From the NCBI GenBank assembly GCA_900111435.1, contig FOIY01000001.1:806001-870000 (forward strand): a stretch of DNA of 64,000 nt. The letters run 5' to 3'. The notes beneath the pieces were generated by a model. The model saw only the letters and a program-made list of their open reading frames with translations, ran no database searches and was not told the DNA's origin. The translations under genes and the position numbers were made by a program. The first letter of the stretch is position 1, and each line of letters starts with the position of its first letter. This DNA is from Ruminococcaceae bacterium KH2T8. Lineage in GTDB: Bacteria > Bacillota > Clostridia > Saccharofermentanales > Saccharofermentanaceae. This document shows positions 1 to 9,442 of this stretch, piece after piece.

Positions 1-606
1 GGCGTGCTCAGCGATAACGATCTTACTAATTCCAAGTACCACGCGATCATCATGATCGCCCTCGTCAGCAGATTCTGCATCGAGGCGGGAATGGATGTAC
101 TCGTAAGCTACTCATTAAGTGATATCTATATAAGAAAGATCGATAAGGCCAAGACCGTTGCCGAGGCTGATGCCATCGCCGCATCGGCAGCTACGGATTA
201 TTGCTTCAGGATGCACGAGAGCATCAAGAAGTCCGTTGTCTCAAGACATGTAGTATTGGCGATCGAATACATAAGATCACATATTCACGAGAACCTGACG
301 GTAGAAAACCTTGCAGAAGCGCTCTCGCTCAATTCAAGCTACCTCTCCAAGCTCTTCAAGCAGGAGATGGGCACTACGGTCAGCCGCTATATCAGGGATC
401 AGAAGATCAGTATCGCCTGCAATATGCTCCGGCACCTCGACGATTCGAGCCTTAATATCGCCAACTATCTCGGATTCTCTTCACAGAGCCATTTCATCCA
501 GGTCTTTAAGAAAGAGACCGGCATGACTCCCGAAGAATACAGAAGAAAGCATTACCATAAAAGCTGGATCGGCGGCAAGGAAGACCCTAAACCGCCGATC
601 CGATGA
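1..606 (+). CDS. AraC-family transcriptional regulator, C-terminal part (cut by window start)
   Basis: The reading frame is open from the first bases of the window, so the gene very probably begins upstream and only about 201 residues are visible. The last 100 residues form the classic AraC/XylS double helix-turn-helix: the first helix pair lies around ENLTVENLAEALSLNSSYLS, followed by LFKQEMGTT and the second motif SLNIANYLGFSSQSHFIQVF, ending in the family signature KKETGMTPEEYRR. AraC regulators are normally 250-400 residues, which fits a truncated N-terminal sensor. What it senses cannot be told from this fragment; the visible upstream part is alpha-helical and has no obvious cupin. It converges on the transglutaminase gene with only 27 bases between the stop codons. 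Confidence 0.9.
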   Translation, partial: GVLSDNDLTNSKYHAIIMIALVSRFCIEAGMDVLVSYSLSDIYIRKIDKAKTVAEADAIAASAATDYCFRMHESIKKSVVSRHVVLAIEYIRSHIHENLTVENLAEALSLNSSYLSKLFKQEMGTTVSRYIRDQKISIACNMLRHLDDSSLNIANYLGFSSQSHFIQVFKKETGMTPEEYRRKHYHKSWIGGKEDPKPPIR

Positions 607-633
607 TCTTTTATTCTCTTGTAAATTGATGTG

Positions 634-2148
634 TCACTCTCTTACGATGACTTCGTAAGGCTGGACATCATACCCGTCCGTCATATTCGCCTGCGATGAA
701 GGAACGCTTACGATAAGCCAGGGACAATCATCGAATGCATATGCTTCAATAGTCCTGACTGAATCGGGGATATAGACATAGGAAAGCTCGTCACAATAAT
801 CGAAAGCACTCTGACCGATATATTCCAGACTCTGCGGAAGGTAAATATATCGCAGATCTTCGCACGTTACGAATGCGCCCGTTTCGATCCTTACGACGGT
901 CTCGGGAAGAATGACCTGCTCTAATGCATCGCAGTCCGTAAAGCATCCCTCACCAATCGTAGTGATAGTGGAATCCTCGGCAAACTCTACTCTCCTGAAA
1001 CCGTTGACACCATAAGGAAGCGTACATGTACCCGATCCGCTGATGGTGAGCGTAGCATCTCTGGAGATCGTATAGGTCGCTGCAGGACCGCAAGAACCTG
1101 AAGACTCGATACCGTGGATAGTATCGGCATCACAGATCTTATGAGTCATCGAGAATATCTCGAGGGGGAGCAGATAGAAATTATAAGTAGGCTCATCGTA
1201 TGTGCACTCACCTGTATTGTAAGAAGATCCCTGGTAAGCATTTGTCATATCCCAGGTAGGATCGACATGGTACCATGTACCGTCAAGGCATACGCATGCC
1301 CATGCATGGTTAGGACCCTCATCATCCACGATCATAGGATCATGGATAGTATCATATGCGGATGCTCCGATACCGAAAGAAACTGCAGCGGGTACACCTA
1401 CGGCTCTGCAGAGAGCAACGAAAGTATTACCGAATCCTTCGCACACTGCGATCTTTCTTCTAAGGAGTGCGGAAGAATCATCCTGGTAGACGACGGAACG
1501 ATCTTCGACCTGGATGTAATCGTAACAGAATTCTTCAACTATGAACTTATAGATGGCATAAGACTTTTCCCAATCGGTCGTACAGCCGGCGGTAAGTTCC
1601 TCAGCCTTTGCGATAACGGCGGGATCGTCACAATTGACATCGTTCTGTGGCTGAAGACACTCCTCAAGCGAAGTCGCATCCGTCCAGAGCTCAGAACATC
1701 TCTCAACGTTAAAGTCATAGATCTGGGACTTTACGAAGCAGATATCTCCGGAAGACGTCTTTGTGATATAGATATCCCACTGACAATAATCGATATCCTC
1801 TGCCGTATAAAGGAAAGCTATGTAGTAGATCTGATTGACATTGACCCTGTCAGCTATGTCGAACTCGGAAGAACCATCCGCCGTCAGTGTATCACCGATC
1901 TGCTCGTTATCTTCGTTGACGACATGGATCTCGATATCGGAAGCACAATCGGTATCAACTCCGACACTTCCTCCCGATACATAGAAATCTATCTGACCGC
2001 CGCTTACGGATACGAACTTTACTCTGTCGTAATCCGCATAAAGCGACGTAACGGATGCCGCATTGACCATATCGGTATTCAGGTTACCGAATACACCGAA
2101 AGCCAATACCGCGGACATCAAACCGGCTGCGATCTTCCCTAATAACAT
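634..2148 (-). CDS. secreted transglutaminase-like protein with BspA-type leucine-rich repeats
   Basis: A 504-residue exported protein. Residues 1-30 are a signal peptide (basic start, hydrophobic GLMSAVLAFGVFG, then small residues). A beta-rich N-terminal region follows. The middle, about residues 185-305, is a transglutaminase-like core with the catalytic triad visible in order: Cys in AVCEGFGN, His in GPNHAWACV and Asp in HVDPTWD. The C-terminal 140 residues contain LRR_5 (BspA/TpLRR) repeats such as IGEGCFTDCDALEQVILPE and IGQSAFDYCDELSYVYIPD. In Clostridia such proteins are extracellular, acting as proteases or cross-linkers or in adhesion; the substrate is unknown. The start has a good AAGGAG site. 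It lies 10 bases downstream of proS on the same strand and could be read through from it. Confidence 0.85.
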   Translation of the reverse strand: MLLGKIAAGLMSAVLAFGVFGNLNTDMVNAASVTSLYADYDRVKFVSVSGGQIDFYVSGGSVGVDTDCASDIEIHVVNEDNEQIGDTLTADGSSEFDIADRVNVNQIYYIAFLYTAEDIDYCQWDIYITKTSSGDICFVKSQIYDFNVERCSELWTDATSLEECLQPQNDVNCDDPAVIAKAEELTAGCTTDWEKSYAIYKFIVEEFCYDYIQVEDRSVVYQDDSSALLRRKIAVCEGFGNTFVALCRAVGVPAAVSFGIGASAYDTIHDPMIVDDEGPNHAWACVCLDGTWYHVDPTWDMTNAYQGSSYNTGECTYDEPTYNFYLLPLEIFSMTHKICDADTIHGIESSGSCGPAATYTISRDATLTISGSGTCTLPYGVNGFRRVEFAEDSTITTIGEGCFTDCDALEQVILPETVVRIETGAFVTCEDLRYIYLPQSLEYIGQSAFDYCDELSYVYIPDSVRTIEAYAFDDCPWLIVSVPSSQANMTDGYDVQPYEVIVRE

Positions 2149-2158
2149 CAGTTTCTCC

Positions 2159-3853
2159 TTATTCCAATCCTCTTACTGCATTGAGAGCTTCCTCAACAGA
2201 TACCTCGGAGGCCTCACCTGTTGCACGATACTTGATCTCGACGATACCTTCGCCTGCTCTTCTTCCTACAGTGATACGAAGGGGGATACCGATAAGGTCA
2301 GCATCCTTGAACTTAACGCCGGGTCTTTCGTTTCTGTCATCAATAAGGACTTCAACACCCTCATTAAGGAGCTGCTCGTAGATCTTCTCTGCAAGGCCCA
2401 TATTCTCTTCGTCATTTACCTTCGTGGGAACAACGATGACCTTATAAGGAGCAGCTACTACGGGCCACTTGATACCGTCATCGTCATGATTCTGCTCGAT
2501 GATAGCTGCAAGTGTTCTGCTGACACCGATACCATAGCATCCCATGATCATGGTGTTCTCCCTGCCGTCCTTATCAAGATATACACATCCAAGAGCGTCG
2601 GAGTACTTTGTTCCGAGCTTGAAAATGTGACCTACCTCAGTACCTCTTGCCATCTTCAGGGGCTGTCCGCACTTGGGGCAGGCATCGCCCTCAACGGCAT
2701 TTCTTACGTCGGCGATCTTATCGGGCGTGAAATCACGACCGATATTTACGTTCTTGAGGTGATAATCAGTCTCACATGCACCTACGATGAAGTTAGCCAT
2801 AGCGCTTACTTCATTATCCATTACGACCTCGATCTTTTCCTTGAGACCTACGGGACCTGCAAAACCTACCTTAGCGCCCGTAACACGCTCGACATCATCG
2901 AAAGCGGCGAGTGTGAGCTCGGTAGCATCGTAGAGGTTAGTGAGTTTTGTCTCATTTATCTCCCTGTCACCTCTTACCATGACAGCAACGATCTTACCGT
3001 CGATGTTGTAGAGGATAGTCTTTACGAACTCGGAAGGCTCGGCATTCATGAAAGCCATGAGCTCTTCGATCGTCTTTACATCGGGTGTATGGATCTTCTC
3101 AATGGGAAGCGCCTCTGACTCATCCTTTGCGGGAACATTACATGCGGCCTTCTCCTCATTTGCTGCATAGCCGCAAGCATCGCAGTAGCAGATTGCATCC
3201 TCACCGATGGGGCTCTTTACCATGAACTCCTGAGAACCGGAACCGCCCATGGCACCTGAATCTGCGTCAACTACCGTATAGTCGAGTCCGAGTCTGTCAA
3301 AGATCCTTCTATAGGCCTTGTACATGGCCTGATATGACTTATCGAGACCTTCCTCGTCAGTATCGAAAGAATATGCATCCTTCATGACGAACTCTCTGGC
3401 ACGGATGACACCGAACCTGGGTCTCTTCTCATCTCTGTACTTATGCTGGATCTGATAGAGAGTAACGGGAAGCTGCTTATAAGACTTGATGGTGTCTCTT
3501 ACCGCTTCCGTAAAAGGCTCCTCGTGCGTGGGGCCAAGGCAGAAAGGCCTGCCGCCACGATCCTCGAGCCTGAACATCTCGGGACCGAACTTCTCCCATC
3601 TTCCTGATGCCTGATATGTCTCGGCCGTAAGAAGCGCAGGCATTATGAGTTCCTGAGCTCCCGCCTTATCCATCTCCTCACGGATGATATTCTCGACCTT
3701 CTTATATGAACGAAGTCCTATGGGCATGAATGAATATATGCCCGAAGCACACTTTCTGATCATTCCCGACCTGAGCATGAGCTGGTGGGAAGGGATCTCC
3801 GCATCCGCAGGGATCTCACGCTGTGTTGCCATAAATAACTTGGATACTCTCAT
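2159..3853 (-). CDS. proS: prolyl-tRNA synthetase
   Basis: Bacterial-type class II prolyl-tRNA synthetase (564 residues; family about 570) charging tRNA-Pro with proline in the cytoplasm. Seen: the N-terminal family start MRVSKLF, motif 2-like [10 protein letters not shown], the inserted YbaK-like editing domain (about residues 220-385) that hydrolyses mischarged Ala-tRNA-Pro, motif 3 around [17 protein letters not shown], and the anticodon-binding domain at the C-terminus. A longer frame begins at 3868, but GGGAG lies eight bases before the ATG at 3853, while nothing like a ribosome site precedes 3868; 3853 also matches where the family begins. No T-box leader is visible upstream, unlike many Firmicute synthetase genes. 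Confidence 0.96.
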   Translation of the reverse strand: MRVSKLFMATQREIPADAEIPSHQLMLRSGMIRKCASGIYSFMPIGLRSYKKVENIIREEMDKAGAQELIMPALLTAETYQASGRWEKFGPEMFRLEDRGGRPFCLGPTHEEPFTEAVRDTIKSYKQLPVTLYQIQHKYRDEKRPRFGVIRAREFVMKDAYSFDTDEEGLDKSYQAMYKAYRRIFDRLGLDYTVVDADSGAMGGSGSQEFMVKSPIGEDAICYCDACGYAANEEKAACNVPAKDESEALPIEKIHTPDVKTIEELMAFMNAEPSEFVKTILYNIDGKIVAVMVRGDREINETKLTNLYDATELTLAAFDDVERVTGAKVGFAGPVGLKEKIEVVMDNEVSAMANFIVGACETDYHLKNVNIGRDFTPDKIADVRNAVEGDACPKCGQPLKMARGTEVGHIFKLGTKYSDALGCVYLDKDGRENTMIMGCYGIGVSRTLAAIIEQNHDDDGIKWPVVAAPYKVIVVPTKVNDEENMGLAEKIYEQLLNEGVEVLIDDRNERPGVKFKDADLIGIPLRITVGRRAGEGIVEIKYRATGEASEVSVEEALNAVRGLE

Positions 3854-3924
3854 GTATACTGCTCCCATTATTTAATTAAAATAAACAAGAAGAGTATAAA
3901 TTAGGAAGCCGCAATTTGCAAATA

Positions 3925-4074
3925 TCAGACGTCTGTAGGAAGAAGGGCGTAAATAAAGAAAATATCGAGTATTGCACATGTGATCAGGATGAGGATACAC
4001 ACCAGATATACGATCCTTCTGCGGGACTTGTCATCCCGTCTCGGTGCTCTGATGTTCTGCGTATCATTCCTCAT
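3925..4074 (-). CDS. small single-span membrane protein, 49 residues
   Basis: Not recognised as a known family. The 49-residue product starts with a very basic, Arg-rich segment (RAPRRDDKSRRR) followed by a hydrophobic helix (IVYLVCILILITCAILDIFF) and a short tail, the layout of a single-pass membrane peptide with its N-terminus inside. The ATG at 4074 is preceded by an AAGGGGG ribosome site 11 bases upstream; a longer frame from 4164 lacks one. A TATAAT box lies about 40 bases upstream of this ATG. It sits 71 bases upstream of proS on the same strand, so the two may share a transcript. An overlapping frame on the other strand (3916-4161) has no membrane or domain signature and is less convincing. 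Confidence 0.5.
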   Translation of the reverse strand: MRNDTQNIRAPRRDDKSRRRIVYLVCILILITCAILDIFFIYALLPTDV

Positions 4075-4157
4075 CACCGAACTGTCCCCCTTCACATGCT
4101 GTGTCATTATTATAGAGGGCGAAAACATTTCATGCTTTGCACGCTTGTAACAATTAC

Positions 4158-4187
4158 TTGACAAATGCGGAATTTCACTTGCATAAA
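4158..4187 (+). promoter_or_regulatory. candidate promoter of the SH3/3D wall-protein gene
   Basis: A perfect -35 hexamer TTGACA (4158-4163) is followed after 18 bases by CATAAA (4182-4187). The -10 is weak, so this is tentative. If used, transcription would start near 4194 and give a leader of about 130 bases that includes the GC-rich structured segment at 4209-4262. Confidence 0.35.
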
Positions 4188-4208
4188 AAACGATTTATTG
4201 GTAGACGC

Positions 4209-4262
4209 CGCCGACAGGGCCGGGAGCGCCCTCATCCGTGAAAGGCTCGGCGCTTATTTTTA
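4209..4262 (+). other. GC-rich structured leader element with T-rich tail
   Basis: In an otherwise AT-rich spacer, CGCCGA (4209-4214) can pair with TCGGCG (4247-4252), enclosing a second hairpin AGGGC (4216-4220) with GCCCT (4228-4232); the outer stem is followed directly by CTTATTTTTAT. This resembles a branched attenuator or terminator ahead of the wall-protein gene at 4323. I could not match it to a known riboswitch; c-di-AMP and other cell-wall riboswitch signatures were looked for by eye and not found. Confidence 0.35.
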
Positions 4263-4322
4263 TGTGATATACTATATATGTAGGAATTTGCGCTCACGTG
4301 ACAAAGTTATGGAGAAGACTGT

Positions 4323-5282
4323 TTGAGATTTATCGATCTTACGACAAGATATAACATAACCAGAGAAAAGATAAGGATGGGCATAAGCGTCGGTTGCATT
4401 ATGCTCGTGAGCCTTATTGCCGCTCTGGGCACAAAGACCATCCTTGACGCTCAGGCTGAGGCCGACAAGCAAAGGCGTACCGAAGAGGCGCTGAGACTTG
4501 CAGCTTATGCTACCGCCGTCGATGAAACGGAAGAGACCACTCCCGAGACGGAGACCTCCGCCACGGCAACCAAGCCCACGGAGACACTCCCTGCCGACGC
4601 AACGGATCCGACCGACGAGACTACGGAGACCGAAGAGACTTCCGAGACGTCCGAGTCTGAAACGACGACTACGACCGAAGCAACTACAGAGTCTATCGGA
4701 GAGTCCGAACTCTATATGACCGTGTATGCGGCCGAAGATATGAACCTGAGGACCGGTCCGGGCACGGAATACGACTGTATCAGGACCCTCAACGCCGGTG
4801 ATGCGATCGATGTAGTAGCGATCACCGACAACGGATGGTACAGGACCTATAACGGAAATTACGTGGCGAGCGGTCTTACTACAACCACACCGCCCGTGGC
4901 GCCTTCTACGGTTCCGCAGACCGAGGCGACTACTGCTGCGACGACTGCTCAGCAGACCGAGGCGCCCGCACCTCCGCCCGAGACACAGTCGAGCGGCGGC
5001 ACCTGCACGATCACTTTCTACGGACCTCAGCCGCTCGGTGACGGATCCTACAGTAATACCACAGCTACCGGAACGACCTGTTCGCAGGGAAGGACTTGCG
5101 CGGCAGACTGGAGCATCTATCCTCCGGGAACGACGATCTATATCGAGAACGATCCCCTGGGCGGTGACGGATATTATACGGTCGAAGACTGCGGCCCCGG
5201 TGTTGTAGGCAACCATATCGATATCTACGTTGACGACGTCAGTGCCTACTCGACTACCTCAAGGACTGTATCTGCAGCCTGA
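4323..5282 (+). CDS. membrane-anchored SH3b / 3D-domain cell-wall protein
   Basis: A 319-residue exported protein. A single hydrophobic segment (about residues 18-37) acts as signal anchor. Then comes a Thr/Glu-rich linker (45-125), a bacterial SH3 domain (about 130-190, with NLRTGPGTEYD and NGWYRTYNGNYVASG), a second Thr/Pro/Ala-rich linker, and a C-terminal 3D domain (about 235-312) with the three conserved aspartates in VEDCGPGVVGNHIDIYVDD. The 3D double-psi barrel is the catalytic fold of MltA/YocH/RpfB-type lytic enzymes, so a role in peptidoglycan remodelling is likely; SH3b would bind the wall. The start is TTG at 4323 with GGAGA seven bases upstream; the next ATG (4378) would cut into the membrane anchor. 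Confidence 0.8.
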   Translation: MRFIDLTTRYNITREKIRMGISVGCIMLVSLIAALGTKTILDAQAEADKQRRTEEALRLAAYATAVDETEETTPETETSATATKPTETLPADATDPTDETTETEETSETSESETTTTTEATTESIGESELYMTVYAAEDMNLRTGPGTEYDCIRTLNAGDAIDVVAITDNGWYRTYNGNYVASGLTTTTPPVAPSTVPQTEATTAATTAQQTEAPAPPPETQSSGGTCTITFYGPQPLGDGSYSNTTATGTTCSQGRTCAADWSIYPPGTTIYIENDPLGGDGYYTVEDCGPGVVGNHIDIYVDDVSAYSTTSRTVSAA

Positions 5283-5314
5283 CTATGAATCTATAACGAA
5301 AGAAGTGTATATAT

Positions 5315-7003
5315 ATGAAAAGACAGAAAAGTGAATTGAAGGTCATACCTCTCGGCGGAATGTGCGAGATCGGTAAGAACATGACCGCATTTGAATACGG
5401 AGGAGACCTGATCGTTGTCGATGTCGGAATGGCTTTCGCCGAAGAGAACATGCCCGGCGTAGACTGCGTTATCCAGGACTATACCTACATAAGAGAGAAT
5501 ATCGATAAGCTCCGCGGCGTACTCTTAACTCACGGACACGAGGATCATATCGGTTCCCTCCCCTATTTCCTTCGCGAGTTCAAGTGTCCCGTGTACGGCG
5601 GTAAGCTCACCGTCGAGCTCGTTCGTCATAAGCTCCAGGATAAGGGCGTGAGCCTTCAGGGTATCGACCTGCAGGCATTTAAGAACGGTGATACTGTAAA
5701 GCTCGGAAAGAATTTCGAAGTCGAGTTCATAAGGGTAAATCACAGCATCGCCGACAGCTATGCTCTTGCCATCAAGACTCCCGTCGGAACGATCATCCAT
5801 TCGGGCGACTTTAAGATCGACTATACTCCCATCAACGGCAGGACCATCGACCTTCAAAGATTCGGCGAATATGGTAAGGAAGGCGTTCTGCTCTTCCTCT
5901 GCGAGAGTACCAATATCGAGATCAGCGGTTCTTCTCCCTCCGAGATGCAGGTCGGAGAATCCTTCGAGAGGATCTTCAAGAATGCTTCCGGAAGGATCAT
6001 CGTCGCGACTTTCTCAAGCCACGTTCACAGGATGCAGCAGATCTTTACTGCCGCAGAAAAATACGGCAGGCATGTATGCCTTTCGGGAAGGAGCATGGTT
6101 ACGGTATTTAATGTTGCCAATTCGCTCGGATATATCGAAATGGCCCCCGATACCCTGATCGACATCTCTGATATCGACCAGTATGACGACGATCAGATCG
6201 TTATCCTCACGACGGGATCCCAGGCTGAGCCCATGAGTGCGCTTTCGAGGATGGCATATGCATCGCATAAGGCCGTAGAGATCCAGCAGGGCGATACGGT
6301 CATCATCTCCGCTCACCCTATCCCGGGTAACGAAAAGCCCATCTACAGGGTCATAAACGAACTCTTTAAGCGCGGCGCTCAGGTCATCTACGAGTCGCTC
6401 GCCGACGTTCATGTATCGGGACACGCTTATATCAATGAGATAAAGCTCCTTCATACGCTCGTAAAGCCGAAGTATTTCGTACCGGTACACGGCGAATACA
6501 GGATGCTCTATAAGCACGCTCAGCTCGCCGAAGGACTCGGTATCCCCAAGGAGAACATCTTCATCTTAAATAACGGTGACGTATTATCGGTCGGAAAGGA
6601 TCATGCGGCGATCACTGATCACGTTCCCGCTCAGGCTGTCCTCATTGACGGTTCGGGAGCAAGTAACCCCGACGACCACGTACTCGCAGACAGAAGGCAT
6701 CTGGGAGAAGACGGCTGTATCAGCATCGGTATTACAGTCGACGATACTACGGGCGAGCTAGCCTGCGTACCTGCCGTAAATTCCATCGGATTCGTGTTTG
6801 ACGATGAAAAGGATACTATCCACAAGGATATTGGAGCACGCGCAATGTCCCTTCTTTCCGCAGGCAGCAGAAAGCATGAATATATCGATGCCGAGGTTGG
6901 CACCAGACAGTTCAGGGATCAGTTAAGGTCTATGCTCTACGAGAAGACAAAGAGACGCCCGATGATCATCACGACAGTCTGTCATATAGATCCTCGAGGC
7001 TGA
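5315..7003 (+). CDS. rnj: ribonuclease J
   Basis: A 562-residue metallo-beta-lactamase/beta-CASP ribonuclease, the 5'-3' exo- and endoribonuclease that turns over mRNA and matures rRNA in Bacillota. Seen: the zinc motif HGHEDH at residues 73-78, IHSGDFKID, the beta-CASP region with FASSHVHRMQQ-like ATFSSHVHRMQQIF, LTTGSQAEPMSALSRMA, the HVSGHA motif and VHGEYRM near residue 390, and the C-terminal dimerisation domain. Family length is about 555. Whether it corresponds to J1 or J2 of Bacillus cannot be told here. Its stop codon is only 3 bases from the stop of the convergent relA gene, and I see no terminator between them. Confidence 0.95.
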   Translation: MKRQKSELKVIPLGGMCEIGKNMTAFEYGGDLIVVDVGMAFAEENMPGVDCVIQDYTYIRENIDKLRGVLLTHGHEDHIGSLPYFLREFKCPVYGGKLTVELVRHKLQDKGVSLQGIDLQAFKNGDTVKLGKNFEVEFIRVNHSIADSYALAIKTPVGTIIHSGDFKIDYTPINGRTIDLQRFGEYGKEGVLLFLCESTNIEISGSSPSEMQVGESFERIFKNASGRIIVATFSSHVHRMQQIFTAAEKYGRHVCLSGRSMVTVFNVANSLGYIEMAPDTLIDISDIDQYDDDQIVILTTGSQAEPMSALSRMAYASHKAVEIQQGDTVIISAHPIPGNEKPIYRVINELFKRGAQVIYESLADVHVSGHAYINEIKLLHTLVKPKYFVPVHGEYRMLYKHAQLAEGLGIPKENIFILNNGDVLSVGKDHAAITDHVPAQAVLIDGSGASNPDDHVLADRRHLGEDGCISIGITVDDTTGELACVPAVNSIGFVFDDEKDTIHKDIGARAMSLLSAGSRKHEYIDAEVGTRQFRDQLRSMLYEKTKRRPMIITTVCHIDPRG

Positions 7004-7006
7004 TAT

Positions 7007-9442
7007 TTAAAGTCTTACGACATCAATAACGTCTTTTACGCTCTTTATCCTGCCGACTACACGATCATACTGCTCAAGGCTCCTGATCGTGATGGTGATA
7101 TTTATCTCTGCGATAAAATCGGAGCTTACGTGCGTATTGACCTTCTCGACATTGACATGCTCTTCCTTAAGGCCGCTAAGGATATCTATGAGAAGATAGT
7201 TCCTGTCGGTAGCCGTAACGCCGATCTGCACTTCGAATATTCCTTCGCTCCTTGAGGAATCCCAGCTCGCTTCGACGAGCCTTTCCCTGCGCTCAGTATC
7301 TTTCTGCGATCTGTCGGCATACTTAAGGATATTCTGGATATTGGAGCAGTTCTTTCTGTGGATTCCTACTCCGCCGTTTTGCGTTACATATCCGATGATG
7401 TCATCGCCCGGAGCCGGGTGACAGCATCTTGCAAGATGAACGGCCATATTATCGAGGCCTTCGATTATGATGGAGCTTTCCGCCTTTCCGTTGTTCCTTG
7501 AAGGCTTAGGCGCAGGAGCAGGTGCCGGTGCGGACTTGGGTGTTCTGATCTGATCACCCTTACCGATATCGTCGGGAAGTTCCGTGGGGCTGTAGTATAC
7601 GACCTGTCCGTCGGAAGTAGTCCTGTATCCGAGCTCGAGTCTCTCTTCTTCGGAAAGTGACTTGATATATTCATCCCTGAGCCTTCCGAACACCTTACCG
7701 GCCGTAAGGGCACCATAACCGATCGCGGCATACATATCATCCGCGTTGTTGAATGTATACTTCGGGAGTATCGATCTCAAACGCTCGGGATTTAAGAGAT
7801 CTGCGGACTTGAAGCCGTTCCTTTCGATCTCGCGCTCGAGCCTCTCCTTACCGTCTTCGATATTCTCGCCACGGGTCTCTTTCTTGAACCAGGCATTGAT
7901 CTTTGATCTAGCCGAAGCAGTCTTTACCATCTTGGCCCAGTCTCGAGACGGACCCTTGATTTTCTCGGACGAGAGGATCTCTACAACATCGCCGCTCTTG
8001 AGTTCATACGAAAGCGGTACGATACGACCGTTGACCTTCGCGCCGTGCATATGGTTACCGATGCCGCTGTGGATATTGTAAGCGAAATCGATCGGGCACG
8101 ATCCTTCGGGCAGTCTTATGACCTTTCCCTTCGGAGTGAATACGAATACTTCACCCGGAGCGATATTGGTCTTTAAAAGATCGAGGAAATCGTGCGGGTC
8201 GTCAGAGTCCTTCTGTGCTTCGAGGAACTGCCTTACCCATGTGATCCTCTGATCGTAGATATCTTCCTTGAAGGATTTGGAGTTACCCGCTTCCTTATAG
8301 TGCCAGTGCGCGGCGATACCGTATTCGGCATCCCTGTGCATACTGTATGTCCTGATCTGGACCTCGAATGTAGTCTCGTCGAAAGACTTACCGCCCGGGC
8401 GCTTAACCGTCGTATGGATAGACTGATAACCGTTCTCCTTGGGGTTACCGATATAGTCCTTGAACCTTCCGGGAAGCGGCACATACATCTCATGCACGAT
8501 ACCCAGGGCCGCATAGCAGTCTGTAAGGGAATCGACTATGATCCTGCATGCGAACATATCGTAGATCTGCGTAAGGTCCTTGCCCTTCTCGTGCATCTTC
8601 TTATAGATACTGTAGAAGTGCTTGGGTCTTCCGTCAACGTCGTAGTGCTTTATTCCGTAAGCTTCGAGCTTCTCGGAGATCTCGGATACGACCTGAGCCA
8701 TGAAGGCTTCTCTTTCGGAACGCTTAGCCGAGATAAGACCTACGAGTTCGTAGTAACCGTCATGGTCAAGATATCTGAGACAAAGATCCTCAAGTTCCCA
8801 CTTGATCTTAAATACTCCGAACCTCTCTGCGAAAGGCACGTAGATATCGAGTGTCTCCCTGGCCTTCTCGACCTGCTTCTCGGGAGTCTGATACTGCATC
8901 GTACGCATATTGTGAAGACGGTCCGCGAGCTTTATCAGGATGACTCGGATATCCTTCGTCATGGCTACGAGCATCTTTCGAACATTAGATGCCTGTACCT
9001 CTTCCTTCGTAACATATGCGATCTGATTGAGCTTTGTAACTCCTTCTACGAGGAGCGTTATGGTGGAGCCGAATACCTTTTCGAGCATCTCTGTATCGAC
9101 TTCTGTATCTTCTATGGTGTCATGCAGGAGCGCTGCTGCGAGCGATTCGGCATCGACCTCGAGCTCTGCAAGGATCTCGGCCGTGGCGATCGGGTGGATG
9201 ATATACATCTCTCCCGTCTTTCTCTTCTGCGCTATATGAGCCTTATATGCGAAATGGTATGCCCTTTCGATCAGAGCCTTCTCGGCATCGAGCTGCTCTG
9301 CCGGCAGATGAGCATGTGATGCATATGTCTCGAATGCATTCAATACTTCCCTGAACTTCTCATCTATATTCTCAGGTATCTCGGGGATGTTATCTACGTC
9401 GAGAAGATACTCGATCCTGTCAAAGTCTTCAGCCATCTGCAT
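7007..9442 (-). CDS. relA: bifunctional (p)ppGpp synthetase/hydrolase, RelA/SpoT family
   Basis: An 811-residue long RSH protein making and degrading the alarmone (p)ppGpp in the stringent response. Domains in order: HD hydrolase (about residues 60-210, HD pair in LLHDTIEDTEV at 107-108), nucleotidyltransferase (YSIYKKMHEKG to the YQSIHTTVKR region), TGS (VFVFTPKGKVIRLPEG), a conserved cysteine domain (ARCCHPAPGDDIIGY) and a C-terminal ACT domain. It is about 70 residues longer than typical, partly through an Ala/Pro-rich linker near residue 640. Two ATGs (9442, 9436) share one GAGG site; I keep the first. The start overlaps the end of recJ by 14 bases, so the two are translationally coupled. 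Confidence 0.96.
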   Translation of the reverse strand: MQMAEDFDRIEYLLDVDNIPEIPENIDEKFREVLNAFETYASHAHLPAEQLDAEKALIERAYHFAYKAHIAQKRKTGEMYIIHPIATAEILAELEVDAESLAAALLHDTIEDTEVDTEMLEKVFGSTITLLVEGVTKLNQIAYVTKEEVQASNVRKMLVAMTKDIRVILIKLADRLHNMRTMQYQTPEKQVEKARETLDIYVPFAERFGVFKIKWELEDLCLRYLDHDGYYELVGLISAKRSEREAFMAQVVSEISEKLEAYGIKHYDVDGRPKHFYSIYKKMHEKGKDLTQIYDMFACRIIVDSLTDCYAALGIVHEMYVPLPGRFKDYIGNPKENGYQSIHTTVKRPGGKSFDETTFEVQIRTYSMHRDAEYGIAAHWHYKEAGNSKSFKEDIYDQRITWVRQFLEAQKDSDDPHDFLDLLKTNIAPGEVFVFTPKGKVIRLPEGSCPIDFAYNIHSGIGNHMHGAKVNGRIVPLSYELKSGDVVEILSSEKIKGPSRDWAKMVKTASARSKINAWFKKETRGENIEDGKERLEREIERNGFKSADLLNPERLRSILPKYTFNNADDMYAAIGYGALTAGKVFGRLRDEYIKSLSEEERLELGYRTTSDGQVVYYSPTELPDDIGKGDQIRTPKSAPAPAPAPKPSRNNGKAESSIIIEGLDNMAVHLARCCHPAPGDDIIGYVTQNGGVGIHRKNCSNIQNILKYADRSQKDTERRERLVEASWDSSRSEGIFEVQIGVTATDRNYLLIDILSGLKEEHVNVEKVNTHVSSDFIAEINITITIRSLEQYDRVVGRIKSVKDVIDVVRL

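Noticed and set aside
2063-3118. Long open frame (351 codons) on the plus strand opposite proS and the transglutaminase gene.
   Set aside because: It is antisense to two clear genes; it has no ribosome site or recognisable motif and arises from the codon preferences of the real genes.
4272-5216. Minus-strand frame of 314 codons opposite the SH3/3D wall-protein gene.
   Set aside because: Arg/Gly/Ser low-complexity product that mirrors the Thr/Glu-rich linkers of the real gene; no ribosome site.
8192-9319. Long plus-strand frame (375 codons) opposite relA.
   Set aside because: Antisense to the highly conserved RelA/SpoT coding sequence; Leu/Cys/Ile-rich product without domain pattern.
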